A stretch of 64,000 nt of DNA from an uncultured Collinsella sp. (GTDB taxonomy: Bacteria > Actinomycetota > Coriobacteriia > Coriobacteriales > Coriobacteriaceae). Location: assembly GCA_958370785.1 (NCBI GenBank), contig CATXKN010000005.1:1-64000 (forward strand), given 5' to 3'. Made by a program: the position numbers and the translations under genes. Below the pieces are notes generated by a model. The model searched no databases. It was given only the letters and a program-made list of their open reading frames with translations, and was not told the origin of the DNA. Shown here in pieces: positions 9,003-18,293 of this stretch (its first letter is position 1; the number at the start of each line of letters is the position of its first letter).

Positions 9003-9910
9003 TACTGTTCCTCCAATGCTGAGGCTCCGCCGACGATCTCGTTGATCTCGGTCGTGATCGAAGCCTGGCGCACGCGACTATACGTGCGGGTAAGGGTCGA
9101 GATGATCGCGGTGGCGTTTTCCGTTGCGGAGTGCATGGCCTTGCGGCGCGCACCCTGCTCGGCGGCCGCCGAATCGATCAGGGCCTGGTAGATGACCGTC
9201 AGGATATAAGACGGCACAAGCTTGCCGAGAACATGCTCGGGAGAGGGCACGAACTCGAACGTGGACGAGATGCGCTTAGGGGCGTCGGTCTCGTTCTTAC
9301 GCGGACCGTGGGCCATAGCGATCATCTCGGGATCGAGCGGCAGCAAGTGCTCGACGCGAAGCTCCTGATCCACGCGGTTCTTGGCGTGGTGGTAGACAAG
9401 CTCGACACGGTCAAGCTCACCGGCACGATACGCATCGCAGATATGAGAGGAGATCATGCGGGCCTGATTGAAATCGGGCTCAGAGGAGTTGCCCTCAAAG
9501 TGCATGGCGACGTTTGCGCGGTCACGGAAATACGTGGCCGGTTTGCGCCCACACGCGATGATCTCGCACTCGATGCCGTCGTTCGCCCAAGAAGCGGCGA
9601 GCTTTTCGGCCGTGCGCTCCACCGTCGTATTGAAACCGCCGGCAAGGCCGCGGTCCGAAGCAATGACGACAATCAGGCCATGCTTGACGCTCTCATGCTT
9701 CTGCAGCATGGGATCGGTGCCCGAGCAGGAGGCGTCGCCGGCAACCGTCAGCATGACGTCGGTCAGCGCCTCCTTATAGGGCTCGGCCTGCTTGGAGCGA
9801 TCGAGGGCACGACGGATCTTGGCCGTAGAGACCATCTCCATCGTGCGCGTGATCTGCTTGGTCGTGGTAACCGAGGAGATTCGCTTCTTAATGTCGCGAA
9901 GGTTGGCCAT
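9002..9910 (-). CDS. atpG: ATP synthase gamma subunit
   Basis: Central rotor shaft of F1. The N-terminal helix MANLRDIKKRISSVTTTKQ and the C-terminal helix MHSATENATAIISTLTRTY...ITTEINEIVGGASAL are diagnostic. 302 aa, within the family range. It sits between atpA and atpD in the usual order. Confidence 0.96.
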   Translation of the reverse strand: MANLRDIKKRISSVTTTKQITRTMEMVSTAKIRRALDRSKQAEPYKEALTDVMLTVAGDASCSGTDPMLQKHESVKHGLIVVIASDRGLAGGFNTTVERTAEKLAASWANDGIECEIIACGRKPATYFRDRANVAMHFEGNSSEPDFNQARMISSHICDAYRAGELDRVELVYHHAKNRVDQELRVEHLLPLDPEMIAMAHGPRKNETDAPKRISSTFEFVPSPEHVLGKLVPSYILTVIYQALIDSAAAEQGARRKAMHSATENATAIISTLTRTYSRVRQASITTEINEIVGGASALEEQ

Positions 9911-9915
9911 AGGGC

Positions 9916-11514
9916 TTAGTTCTCCTCTGATCCAGTCGTATCGGCATGGTGCTTGGCCATGAACTGCTGCTTGAAGTCACCGATGACGCGCAGGAGCTCA
10001 GCCTTGGTGTCATCGTCGATCTTCTTGGCGCGAACCTTGTCGAGCAGCGAGCCAAAGCCATTGTCCATGTACTCGATGAGCTCGGCACGGAAAGGCAGCA
10101 CGTCGGCGATCTCCAGGTCATCCAGGAAGCCCTCGTTGCCAGCGAACAGCGTAACAATCTGCTCGCCAACCTCAAACGGCTTGTAGCGCGGCTGCTTCAG
10201 GAGCTCGGTCATGCGAGCGCCGTGGGTGAGCTGCTTCTGAGTAGCCTCGTCAAGGTCGGAGCCGAACTGCGTAAAGCCAGCGAGCTCCTGGTACGAAGCG
10301 AGGTCCAGACGGAGGTTGCCGGCGACCTGCTTCATGGCCTTGGTCTGTGCATCGCCACCGACGCGGGACACGGAGATACCCACGTCGACTGCCGGGCGCT
10401 GACCCTGGAAGAAGAGCTCGGACTGCAGGTAGATCTGACCATCGGTAATGGAAATGACGTTGGTCGGAATGTAGGCCGAGACGTCGCCGTCCTGGGTCTC
10501 GATGATCGGCAGAGCCGTCATGGAGCCGTAGCCATTCTTCTTGGACATCTTGACGGCACGCTCGAGCAGACGAGAGTGCAGGTAGAAAATGTCGCCAGGA
10601 TAGGCCTCGCGTCCGGGCGGACGATGCAGCGTCAGCGACATCTGACGGTAGGCCACGGCCTGCTTGGACAGGTCGTCGTAGATGACGAGCACATGGCCGC
10701 CGGGGTTGGTCTCGCTGGCGGGCTTGCCGTCCTCGCCGTTGTACATGAAGAACTCGCCGATAGCGGCACCGGCCATAGGCGCGATGTACTGCATAGGAGC
10801 GGAATCGGCAGCGGTTGCCGAAACGATGATGGTGTAGTCGAGCGCACCGTGCTGAGCGAGGGTCTCGCGGATGTTGGCAACCGTGGAGGCCTTCTGGCCG
10901 ATGGCGACATAGATGCAGACCATGCCCTTGCCGCGCTGATTGAGGATAGCGTCGATGGCGATGGCGGTCTTACCGGTCTTACGGTCGCCGATGATGAGCT
11001 CACGCTGACCACGGCCGATAGGCACCATGGAGTCAATGGCCAACAGGCCGGTCTGAACCGGCTCGCACACCGGGGTACGGTCGATGACACCGGGGGCCTT
11101 GAACTCGATGGGGCGACGATGCGTGGCGACGATGTCGCCCAGGCCGTCGATGGGCTGGCCGAGCGGATTGACGACGCGGCCGAGCATGGCGCGGCTCACG
11201 GGGATATCCATAATGCGGCCAGTGGTGCGGCACTCGTCGCCTTCCTTGATGGAGTCGACGGCACCAAACAGAACGGCGCCGACCTCGTCACGGTCAAGGT
11301 TCTGGGCAAGGCCGAAGACGGTCTCACCGGTATCGGAGCTCTTGAACTCCAGAAGCTCGCCTGCCATGGCGCTCTTGAGGCCGGAGACGCGCGCGATGCC
11401 GTCGCCTACCTCGTCGACCGTTGAAACCTCATGCGTATCGACCGTCGCGGAGAGGCTCGTGAGCTGCTCCTGCAGTTTCTTGGCGATATCCTGGGCATTG
11501 AGGGTTTCGGACAT
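9916..11514 (-). CDS. atpA: ATP synthase alpha subunit
   Basis: Non-catalytic nucleotide-binding F1 subunit. Walker A is GDRKTGKT, and VLVIYDDLSKQAVAYRQ and LHRPPGREAYPGDIFYLHSR are the family signatures. 532 aa, slightly longer than the usual ~505 at the C-terminus. It overlaps the atpH stop by one base. Confidence 0.97.
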   Translation of the reverse strand: MSETLNAQDIAKKLQEQLTSLSATVDTHEVSTVDEVGDGIARVSGLKSAMAGELLEFKSSDTGETVFGLAQNLDRDEVGAVLFGAVDSIKEGDECRTTGRIMDIPVSRAMLGRVVNPLGQPIDGLGDIVATHRRPIEFKAPGVIDRTPVCEPVQTGLLAIDSMVPIGRGQRELIIGDRKTGKTAIAIDAILNQRGKGMVCIYVAIGQKASTVANIRETLAQHGALDYTIIVSATAADSAPMQYIAPMAGAAIGEFFMYNGEDGKPASETNPGGHVLVIYDDLSKQAVAYRQMSLTLHRPPGREAYPGDIFYLHSRLLERAVKMSKKNGYGSMTALPIIETQDGDVSAYIPTNVISITDGQIYLQSELFFQGQRPAVDVGISVSRVGGDAQTKAMKQVAGNLRLDLASYQELAGFTQFGSDLDEATQKQLTHGARMTELLKQPRYKPFEVGEQIVTLFAGNEGFLDDLEIADVLPFRAELIEYMDNGFGSLLDKVRAKKIDDDTKAELLRVIGDFKQQFMAKHHADTTGSEEN

Positions 11515-11990
11515 TAGGCTTCACCTCCGTACGAATTAGCAGAGTTTGCGAGGGTCTCCTGCGCGATGCGCAGCTGCGTCTTGACGGAGATGTCACGACG
11601 CTCGCCGCGGGCCTCGAGCACCAGGCCGCCCACGATAGACGGGTCGACCTGCTCGATAAGGAATACCTTGCGGCCGAAGTCCTGCTCGCATTTCTTAGTG
11701 ATGGTTTGACGCAGCTCGTCGTCGAGCGGGATCGCCGTGGTGACGGTCACGCCCACTACATCCTCGTCTTCCTCGGCAACATACTTAAAGGCAGCTGCCA
11801 CCTTGGGAAGAAGGTGGAGCTGGTCGCGCTTGGACATGGTGTCGAGCACGGCGATGATCTCGGGGCTGGCGCTAGCCAGACGCTCGATCATCTCGAGGTC
11901 CTCGAACACATGGTTCTCGGCCTTGGCGGCTTCCAAAAGGGAGCGCGCGTAGGTCTCGAGCACCTTGTCCTGATAGCGGCTAGTCGGCAT
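11514..11990 (-). CDS. atpH: ATP synthase delta subunit
   Basis: Peripheral-stalk subunit joining b to the top of F1. The N-terminal VLETYARSLLEAA and C-terminal DPSIVGGLVLEARGERRDISVKTQL are typical OSCP/delta features. 158 aa, a little short. It overlaps atpF by 11 bases and atpA by one. Confidence 0.92.
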   Translation of the reverse strand: MPTSRYQDKVLETYARSLLEAAKAENHVFEDLEMIERLASASPEIIAVLDTMSKRDQLHLLPKVAAAFKYVAEEDEDVVGVTVTTAIPLDDELRQTITKKCEQDFGRKVFLIEQVDPSIVGGLVLEARGERRDISVKTQLRIAQETLANSANSYGGEA

Positions 11991-12582
11991 TCAGGCTACC
12001 TGCTTCCTGGATGTAGCGCTCGATGAGCTTCTTCTGCTCGCCCTCGTCCTCGAGTGCCTCGCCCACGATCTTGGTGGCGACGGCAACGGACAGGTCGGCG
12101 ATGGAGCTCGCGGCACCGGCGTAGATGGACTTGCGCTCGTCCTCGACGGTCGTGTGGGCCTTGGCGATAATCTCCTCGGCCTCCTTGTGAGCAGCCTCGA
12201 TAATACGGGCGCGCTCGGACTCGGCGTCCTTACGGGCCTCGAGAACGATGTCGGCAGCCTGACGACGGGCGTCGGTGACGATCGAGTCGGACTCAGCGCG
12301 CTTGGCGATGGCCTCCTGCTTGGTCTTCTCGGCCTCGTCGAGGCTCTCCTCGATCTTCTTGCCGCGCTCCTCCATGGTTTTCATGATGCCCGGCAGGGCG
12401 ACCTTGGCCAGCACGATCCAGATGATCAGGAAGGCGATAAGCGCCGGGATGAACTCCGCCATCTTAGGGATGAGGATGTCCGCACCGGCAGCGCCGTCCT
12501 CGGCGAACGCGGAAACCGGCATGAGCAGCGCGGCCGCGGACGCGGAGAGTGCGATCGCGCTCTTCTGGGATGAAAGATTCAT
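11980..12582 (-). CDS. atpF: ATP synthase b subunit
   Basis: Peripheral-stalk subunit of Fo: one membrane helix (~residues 45-65) and a long charged coiled coil rich in Glu/Lys/Ala. Before the membrane helix there is a signal-peptide-like stretch ending ALLMPVSAFAEDG, so a cleaved leader is possible; this makes the protein 200 aa rather than ~165. It is followed with overlap by atpH. Confidence 0.93.
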   Translation of the reverse strand: MNLSSQKSAIALSASAAALLMPVSAFAEDGAAGADILIPKMAEFIPALIAFLIIWIVLAKVALPGIMKTMEERGKKIEESLDEAEKTKQEAIAKRAESDSIVTDARRQAADIVLEARKDAESERARIIEAAHKEAEEIIAKAHTTVEDERKSIYAGAASSIADLSVAVATKIVGEALEDEGEQKKLIERYIQEAGSLNAD

Positions 12583-12597
12583 ACTTGACGCTCCGTG

Positions 12598-12792
12598 CTA
12601 TTTAACGATCAGCGCGACAACGAAGCCGATCAGAGCCAGAGCCTCGCCGAAGGCGGAGCCCATGATGAAGACGGTGAACACGCGGCCCTGGACCTCAGGC
12701 TGACGGGCCATAGCACCCGTAGCACCCAGAGCAGACAGGCCGATAGCAAGACCAGCGCCGATAACACCGAGACCGTAACCGATAACTCCCAC
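12598..12792 (-). CDS. atpE: ATP synthase c subunit
   Basis: Proteolipid of the rotor ring. Two membrane helices flank the polar loop ARQPE, and the ion-binding carboxylate is the Glu of MGSAFGEALALIG. First-helix Gln and the EST motif of sodium-binding rings are absent, so proton coupling is likely. It is only 64 aa, at the short end for the family. The GTG start has GGAGG close upstream. Confidence 0.93.
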   Translation of the reverse strand: MGVIGYGLGVIGAGLAIGLSALGATGAMARQPEVQGRVFTVFIMGSAFGEALALIGFVVALIVK

Positions 12793-12916
12793 GATTCCTC
12801 CTTTGTCGTGCGTGTCTTATTTCACGCAGGATAACCTTTTTATAACTGCCGGGCTCCATGGGTACGGGCACCGGCGGTTTAACGAATTGCCTTACCTTTA
12901 AGGCGCGAACGGAAGA

Positions 12917-13720
12917 TTACTCCTCCTCCGCGACCTCCTCTGCCTCGGAGACATACACGGCGGTAAGGACCGTGAAGACGTAAGCCTGGATGGCGCCGAC
13001 CACAAGCTCGATCGCATAGATCAGGATGAGGATGGCAAGCCAGGCCAGCGAAGGCAGGGCGCCGACGGCGTGGGCCGCGGAAACCTGCTGAAGCAGCGGC
13101 TGCATGAACATGCTCGCCATGATGGCGAACGAGCCCATGACCACGTGTCCTGCGAACATGTTGCAGAACAGACGGACGGCGAGCGTGATGAGGCGCAGGA
13201 AGGTCGAGAAAAGCTCGACGACCCACACAAGCACGTTCATCGGGAAGCTCACGCCCTGCGGGGCGAGGCTCTTGATGTAGCCGATCACGCCGTGAGCCTT
13301 GCATCCGTAGTAGATGAAGTACACGAAGGCGAAGATGGCGAGCGCGGCGGTGGAGCCGATTGCGCCGGTGCCGGGCTTCATTCCCGGAATCAGGCCGATC
13401 ATGTTATTGATCAGGATGAACAGGAAAAGCGAGCACAGGAACGGGAAGTGCTTCTTCCAGTTCTCACCCACGACGCCCTTGCCGATATCGTTCTCGACGT
13501 ACTCGATGATGTACTCGAAACCGTTGACGAAGAAGCCCTTGGGAACCAGGGTCTGCTTCTTCTTGAACACGGCCAGGACGATCAGGAGCACGATCGTGGA
13601 GACGATCAGCCAAAACGAGTACTGCGTGATGCCGCAGCTCAGATCGCCCACGACAGGGGTGGAGCTGAACTCGCTGACCAGATGATTAATCTCATCAGGC
13701 AGCTTTTCAAAAATTTCCAC
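12917..13720 (-). CDS. atpB: ATP synthase a subunit
   Basis: Integral-membrane ion channel of Fo. The essential Arg lies in FLRLITLAVRLFCNMFAGH, the family signature, and several hydrophobic helices flank it. 267 aa. GTG start with GAAAGG upstream. A 124-base spacer with a small GC hairpin separates it from atpE, the largest gap in the operon. Confidence 0.95.
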   Translation of the reverse strand: MEIFEKLPDEINHLVSEFSSTPVVGDLSCGITQYSFWLIVSTIVLLIVLAVFKKKQTLVPKGFFVNGFEYIIEYVENDIGKGVVGENWKKHFPFLCSLFLFILINNMIGLIPGMKPGTGAIGSTAALAIFAFVYFIYYGCKAHGVIGYIKSLAPQGVSFPMNVLVWVVELFSTFLRLITLAVRLFCNMFAGHVVMGSFAIMASMFMQPLLQQVSAAHAVGALPSLAWLAILILIYAIELVVGAIQAYVFTVLTAVYVSEAEEVAEEE

Positions 13721-13723
13721 GAC

Positions 13724-14035
13724 TTACCTTTCGACCTCATGAGGATCTCGCAGCGCCTTGGCGACGCGAACCGTGCAGGCGGCCATAAAGGCCACGAAGC
13801 CGATCGCCTCGCCCAGGAGGAACATGCGAAATGCCTCTCCGAACAACGCAAACACAACCAAGGTAAAGACGAGCAGGGCGACTGCCGAGACCGCCAGGCT
13901 CACCATGCCCTTGAGCATGTCCGCATTCTGCTTATCGTCAAGAACCGGCTTGAGCGTAAAGACAAAGGGAAGGAAGGCAATTGCGCCCGCGATGGCGCCT
14001 GCAACGATAGCGAGCAGATCGGCTATCTGAAACAC
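13724..14035 (-). CDS. Small membrane protein, AtpI-like
   Basis: 103-aa protein with about three membrane helices, located at the position of atpI just upstream of atpB (3-base gap). AtpI proteins help assemble the c-ring. Sequence similarity to known AtpI is not obvious by eye, so the assignment rests on position, size and topology. GTG start preceded by GAGGGAG. Confidence 0.65.
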   Translation of the reverse strand: MFQIADLLAIVAGAIAGAIAFLPFVFTLKPVLDDKQNADMLKGMVSLAVSAVALLVFTLVVFALFGEAFRMFLLGEAIGFVAFMAACTVRVAKALRDPHEVER

Positions 14036-14096
14036 TGGCTCCCTCGCTTTCCTTTTTTACGCCTCACAGCACAGTCCCAGCCAAACATTGGTGACT

Positions 14097-14124
14097 ATTG
14101 TACGAGCCAATCGCTAAAGTACAA
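14097..14124 (-). promoter_or_regulatory. Promoter of the atp operon
   Basis: On the minus strand TTGTAC (14119-14124) is spaced 16 bases from TACAAT (14097-14102), a good sigma-70-type match about 60 bases upstream of the atpI-like start. An inverted repeat AACCGT/ACGGTT (14123-14141) overlaps the -35 and could be an operator. Confidence 0.6.
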
Positions 14125-14315
14125 CCGTAAAACAAACGGTTAATACGCACCTGTACGTTTTCTTAAGGCCTTCTTTATGCCGCAGGTACGGTAATACGTT
14201 TTTTCGAACCCCTCAGCGCAAAACGTCCGTTAACAGAAGTGCGCGTGGACGACTTTTGCTCGCCCGCGCGCACCATTTCTTCGTATTTGTGACCGTAGCC
14301 GACAAGGCCCAACGA

Positions 14316-14963
14316 CTAGAGCGTACCGTAAATGCGGTCTCCGGCGTCGCCGAGGCCGGGAACGATGTAGGCAGCCTCGTTGAGATGGTCGTCGATGGCG
14401 CACGTATAAATATGTACGTCGGGGTCCTTTTCGGTCAGTGACTTGAGGCCCTCGGGCGCGGCGACGATACACAGCATGCGGATATCCTTGACACCGCGCT
14501 CACGCAGGTAGCTGATGGCCATCTCGGCCGAACCGCCCGTGGCGAGCATGGGGTCGACAACCAGGCAGATGCGCTGGTCGATATCCTTGGGCATCTTGCA
14601 GTAATACTCATGCGGCTCGTGAGTAACCTCGTCGCGCTCCATACCGATGTGGCCCACGCGAGCGGAGGGTACCAAGTCGAGGATGCCATCGACCATGCCA
14701 AGGCCCGCACGCAGGATGGGAACGATGGCGAGCTTTTTGCCGGCAAGCTGCTTAAACGTTGCGGTGGTGATGGGGGTCTCGACCTCGACGTCTTCCATGG
14801 GCAGGTCGCGCATGGCCTCGTAGCCGTCAAAAAGTGCGAGCTCGCGCACGAGCTGGCGGAACTGGTTGGTACCGGTGCTCTTGTCGCGCAAGATCGACAG
14901 CTTGTGCTGGACGAGCGGATGATCGACAAGGGTCACACGGGACGTATCGTAGGTGACGGTCAT
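14316..14963 (-). CDS. upp: Uracil phosphoribosyltransferase
   Basis: Pyrimidine salvage: uracil + PRPP to UMP. The PRPP-binding loop CLVVDPMLATGGSA and the uracil-binding C-terminus IVPGLGDAGDRIYGT are clear. The ATG at 14963 has AAAGGGG upstream and yields 215 aa beginning MTVTYDTSRVTLVDHPLVQ, typical for Upp. An upstream in-frame ATG at 15011 lacks family similarity. The ~200 bases downstream hold no gene. Confidence 0.95.
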   Translation of the reverse strand: MTVTYDTSRVTLVDHPLVQHKLSILRDKSTGTNQFRQLVRELALFDGYEAMRDLPMEDVEVETPITTATFKQLAGKKLAIVPILRAGLGMVDGILDLVPSARVGHIGMERDEVTHEPHEYYCKMPKDIDQRICLVVDPMLATGGSAEMAISYLRERGVKDIRMLCIVAAPEGLKSLTEKDPDVHIYTCAIDDHLNEAAYIVPGLGDAGDRIYGTL

Positions 14964-15086
14964 GGGTTGATTGCCCCTTTCGTTGCGGCCGGAAGATGGC
15001 CTTGCTGACAAGGCGCATGACGACGTTGTTGCCTCGCGCCGTGCATAAGTTTAACGGTTTGTTGCATCGAGCAGCTCGTCGCAACC

Positions 15087-16628
15087 CTACTGAGCGGTGT
15101 TGAGCGAACGCTTGACGGCATCACGCCAACCAGCGAGGTTGCTCTCACGGCGCTCGGCGGACATGTGAGGATGGAAGACTTTGACGATCTGAGCGTTTTG
15201 CTCCAGCTCCTCCAAATCCTCCCAATAGCCGACGGCAAGGCCCGCCAAGTACGCGGCGCCGATCGCCGTGGTCTCCACCGTCTCGCACTGCAGCACGGGG
15301 ATATCCAGCAGATCGGCCTGGAATTGCATGATGAACTCGTTGCGCGAGGCGCCGCCATCGACGGACAGGCGCTCAATCGAAAGTCCCACGTCCTGCTCCA
15401 TGGCGCGCAGCACGTCATAACTCTGGTAGGCCATGGACTCGCAGGCCGCACGCACAATGGTCGCACGACTCGAGGCGCCGGTCAGGCCGCACACGATACC
15501 GCGAGCATGCGGGTCCCACCAGGGAGCGCCCAGGCCTGCGAAAGCGGGGACGAAGTAGCAGCCCTCGTTGTCGTTAATCGAAGTGGCGAGTTGCGCGGAC
15601 TCGCTCACGCTCGAGATGATGCCCATGTTGTTACGCAGCCAGTTCATGGTTGATCCGGCGGCAAAGATAGAACCCTCGAGCGCATAGCTGATTTTGCCGT
15701 CCGCGGCGATACCGATCGTGGAGACCAAACCGTTCTTGGATTCGACGATCTCGTTGCCGGTGTTCATGAGCATAAAGCAACCCGTGCCATAGGTGTTTTT
15801 GGTCTGGCCGGGATGGAAGCAGCAGTGGCCGAACAGCGACGCCTGCTGGTCGCCCGCCACGCCCATGATGGGTGGCATGTTGGTCATGATGTCGCTCGCG
15901 ACGCGGCCGTAGTCGCCCGAGCTCCAACGAACCTCGGGCATCATGGAACGCGGGATGTCGAAAAGTGCCAGCAGATCGTCGTCCCAATCGAGCGCATGGA
16001 TATTAAAGAGCGCGGTGCGGCAGGCATTGGTGTAGTCGGTGGCAAAGACCTGACCGCCGGTGAGGTTGTAGATGAGCCAGGTGTCGATGGTGCCGAACAT
16101 GAGGTCGCCCGCCGCCGCGCTCTCACGCGCACCATCGACGTTGTCGAGGATCCACTGCACCTTGGAAGCCGAGAAATACGGATCGAGCGTGAGTCCCGTG
16201 CGGGAGCGCACCAGTTCTTCTGCGCCCTGCTCGACCAGCTCGTCGATCAGAGGTGCGGTGCGACGGCATTGCCACACGATGGCGTTATAGATGGGTTGGC
16301 CGCTTATGCGGTCCCACACCACCGTGGTCTCGCGCTGGTTGGAGATACCGATGGCGGCGATGCGGTCAGAATGGATGCCGCTCTTAAACTGGACCTCCAT
16401 CATCACGCCGATCTGGCTGGCAAGCACCTCCGTGGGATCCTGCTCCACCCAGCCGGGGCGCGGGAAGCTGGTTTTGACGCTACGGCGCGCCTGGGCGACG
16501 ATGCAGCCGTACTCGTCGACGATGGTCGCGAGTACCGAGGTAGTGCCGCAGTCGAGCGCCATGATGTAGGAACCGCCAAAGCTAAACGAGGCGTCTTCCA
16601 TGCCCAGGCTGCCTAGATTCAACGACAT
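15087..16628 (-). CDS. glpK: Glycerol kinase
   Basis: FGGY-family kinase converting glycerol to sn-glycerol 3-phosphate. Visible are the N-terminal ATPase motif MALDCGTTS (Gln of the usual DQGTTS is Cys here), SNQRETTVVWDRISG, VAGDQQASLFGHCCF and the C-terminal VDGGASRNEFIMQFQADLL. 513 aa. The ATG at 16628 has AAGGTG upstream. No glpF or glpD neighbours; the Sua5-family gene precedes it by 13 bases. Confidence 0.94.
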   Translation of the reverse strand: MSLNLGSLGMEDASFSFGGSYIMALDCGTTSVLATIVDEYGCIVAQARRSVKTSFPRPGWVEQDPTEVLASQIGVMMEVQFKSGIHSDRIAAIGISNQRETTVVWDRISGQPIYNAIVWQCRRTAPLIDELVEQGAEELVRSRTGLTLDPYFSASKVQWILDNVDGARESAAAGDLMFGTIDTWLIYNLTGGQVFATDYTNACRTALFNIHALDWDDDLLALFDIPRSMMPEVRWSSGDYGRVASDIMTNMPPIMGVAGDQQASLFGHCCFHPGQTKNTYGTGCFMLMNTGNEIVESKNGLVSTIGIAADGKISYALEGSIFAAGSTMNWLRNNMGIISSVSESAQLATSINDNEGCYFVPAFAGLGAPWWDPHARGIVCGLTGASSRATIVRAACESMAYQSYDVLRAMEQDVGLSIERLSVDGGASRNEFIMQFQADLLDIPVLQCETVETTAIGAAYLAGLAVGYWEDLEELEQNAQIVKVFHPHMSAERRESNLAGWRDAVKRSLNTAQ

Positions 16629-16641
16629 CGCTTACACCTTT

Positions 16642-17385
16642 CTATTGCATCGGGTCGGACAGGACCCGTTCGATCTCTGATGCGGGAAGCGCGCCTTGGC
16701 GCAGGATCTGGAGCTCGCCGTGCTGAAACGACACGATGGTTGAGGCGTCGCGACACGGGGTCTCACCGGCGTCGACGGCCACATCGACCCCCTCCAGGAT
16801 GCGCTCCTCCACCGTGACAAAACTTGCCGGCGCGGGCGCGCCATGCGTGTTGGCGCTAGTGCAGGCAAGAGGGCTGCCGCAGGCGCGGATGAGCGCTTGC
16901 ACCACGGGCGAGGCCGAAGCGCGAAGTGCCACCGTGTTGTCGGCGGCGCGCATAAAGATCGGCACGCAGGGGGCCGCCTTGACCACGATAGTCAGGGCGC
17001 CCGGCCAGCATCGTCGGGCGAGCACGCGGGCCTCGTTAGGGATATCCACGCCATAGCGGTCGAGTGCCTCGGCATCATCGACCAGCCAGGCAACCGTTTG
17101 GGTGAGCTCGCGCTGCTTGAGGGTAAAGATGCGACGATAGCCGGTACCGAGTGCGGGGACCGCGGCGCCGTTGACGGTGGCCTGCGGATCGCGCGGCCAC
17201 GGCAGAGGTTCACTTGTATCTTGTGGAACGGCATCCGAGAAGGCGTTGACCGCCACGGCGACACCGTAGACCGTCTCGGTTGGAATAAGCGCCAGGCCAC
17301 CGCGACCGAGTAGCTCGGCCGTGCGCTCGACTGCAAGCCGATGCGGCTCGCGCGCTCCCTCGTATACCCGATAGACCGTCTGCAT
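16642..17385 (-). CDS. Sua5/YciO/YrdC-family L-threonylcarbamoyladenylate synthase
   Basis: Makes threonylcarbamoyl-AMP for the t6A37 modification of ANN-decoding tRNAs. The YrdC fold motifs are present: GGLALIPTETVYGVA, LKQRE, WPGALTIVV, TVALRASASPVVQAL and SPLACTSANTHG. A ~30-residue insertion lies after the VYGVAVAVNAF segment (residues ~50-80). 247 aa, without the extra Sua5 C-terminal domain. It precedes glpK closely. Confidence 0.88.
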   Translation of the reverse strand: MQTVYRVYEGAREPHRLAVERTAELLGRGGLALIPTETVYGVAVAVNAFSDAVPQDTSEPLPWPRDPQATVNGAAVPALGTGYRRIFTLKQRELTQTVAWLVDDAEALDRYGVDIPNEARVLARRCWPGALTIVVKAAPCVPIFMRAADNTVALRASASPVVQALIRACGSPLACTSANTHGAPAPASFVTVEERILEGVDVAVDAGETPCRDASTIVSFQHGELQILRQGALPASEIERVLSDPMQ

Positions 17386-17533
17386 GTGTATGCCAGCCCC
17401 TTACGCTCTGGTGCAAGTTTGTTTACTGTGGGGCATTCTCGCACGAAACGTTCAACCTATTTGCCCAGAGCGCATGTTGGTTTGGTGAGCGGCTCTAGTA
17501 GTCGGTGAAAGTGAGGGGGTTAATTGAAGATTT

Positions 17534-17836
17534 TTAGCGCGCAAGCGTAACGGTACGATCGGGAAACTCGATGCTTGCAACCAGTTTTCCGCCGAGGCTC
17601 TCTGCGTACCTGCTCAGCGTGTCAAGCCTCATCGAACCCAATTCCCCACGCTCGAGCTCGGATACGCGTTTTTGAGAAACGCCCATCGATTGGGCGACCG
17701 ACGCCTGTGTTAGATCTTTTAGCCTGCGAATCTGAGCAAGCTTATAGGCTTCGATACGATCGCGAGTCCTCTCCTGCTCGGCGGTAATGGAGTCGCGTGT
17801 TATCCCGCGAGATTCCATATACTCATGCAGTTCCAT
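17534..17836 (-). CDS. XRE/HigA-like antitoxin
   Basis: 100-aa Xre-type helix-turn-helix protein: LTQASVAQSMGVSQKRVSELERGE is the HTH core (split here: helix 2 AQSMGV, helix 3 SQKRVSELE). As in HigBA modules it lies downstream of, and overlaps, the toxin gene by 14 bases. It should neutralise the toxin and autorepress the operon. Confidence 0.85.
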   Translation of the reverse strand: MELHEYMESRGITRDSITAEQERTRDRIEAYKLAQIRRLKDLTQASVAQSMGVSQKRVSELERGELGSMRLDTLSRYAESLGGKLVASIEFPDRTVTLAR

Positions 17837-18218
17837 CTCGATCGAGCCTCCTTACGTGGCGACGGTATATTTGCTCGGCCTTTGGAATGTTGATCGCATA
17901 CCAGCCGTTCCATTTTGCCCTTGACGATCCCGCTCGCGACTTATCACCCGCCAATAGCAATACCGCCTGGCGCTTGGGGTCAAAGGCGAAGAGGATGCGG
18001 ATCACCTGCCCACCACATGAAGTCACTCTCAGCTCCTTTAAATGATGAAGCTTCGAGCCCTTGACACGGTCAACCAGTGGACGACCAAGGCTGGGACCTT
18101 CCTTCTCGAGCACCAAAAGGTCTGCATAAATCTGCTTCAGCGTAGCTTCATCCTGCTCATCAAGCCAAGGTTCAATGTAATCAAGCACGATACGGTACCG
18201 ATGCAGCTGATTTGACAT
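17823..18218 (-). CDS. RelE/ParE-superfamily toxin, Gp49/HigB-like
   Basis: 131-aa protein with the Gp49-like pattern GRPLVDRVKGSKLHHLKELRV and GGQVIRILFAFDPKRQAVLLLAGDK, typical of ribosome-dependent mRNA interferases of the HigB type. Basic residues needed for RNA binding are present. It is the first gene of a two-gene operon with its own promoter. Activity is inferred from family only. Confidence 0.8.
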   Translation of the reverse strand: MSNQLHRYRIVLDYIEPWLDEQDEATLKQIYADLLVLEKEGPSLGRPLVDRVKGSKLHHLKELRVTSCGGQVIRILFAFDPKRQAVLLLAGDKSRAGSSRAKWNGWYAINIPKAEQIYRRHVRRLDRDGTA

Positions 18219-18232
18219 ACCTTTCTCCTTCT

Positions 18233-18260
18233 ATAGTAGAAGTTTTACGGTATATTGCAA
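18233..18260 (-). promoter_or_regulatory. Promoter of the toxin-antitoxin pair
   Basis: Minus-strand TTGCAA (18255-18260), 16-base spacer, TACTAT (18233-18238), followed by a strong GAAGGAG ribosome site. The near repeat TTTGCTC/TTGCTC just upstream may be antitoxin-binding half-sites. Confidence 0.5.
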
Positions 18261-18293
18261 GAGCAAACTTGAGCAAATGTCTATTAGTTCAGC

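Noticed and set aside
5990..11424. Long plus-strand open frames opposite murA and the atp genes
   Set aside because: They mirror well-identified minus-strand genes, have His/Gly/Val-rich composition typical of antisense frames in GC-rich DNA, and no family-like motifs.
16642..17385. Sua5 with its own C-terminal domain
   Set aside because: At 247 aa with an internal insertion there is no room for the Sua5 domain; it is a YrdC-type protein.
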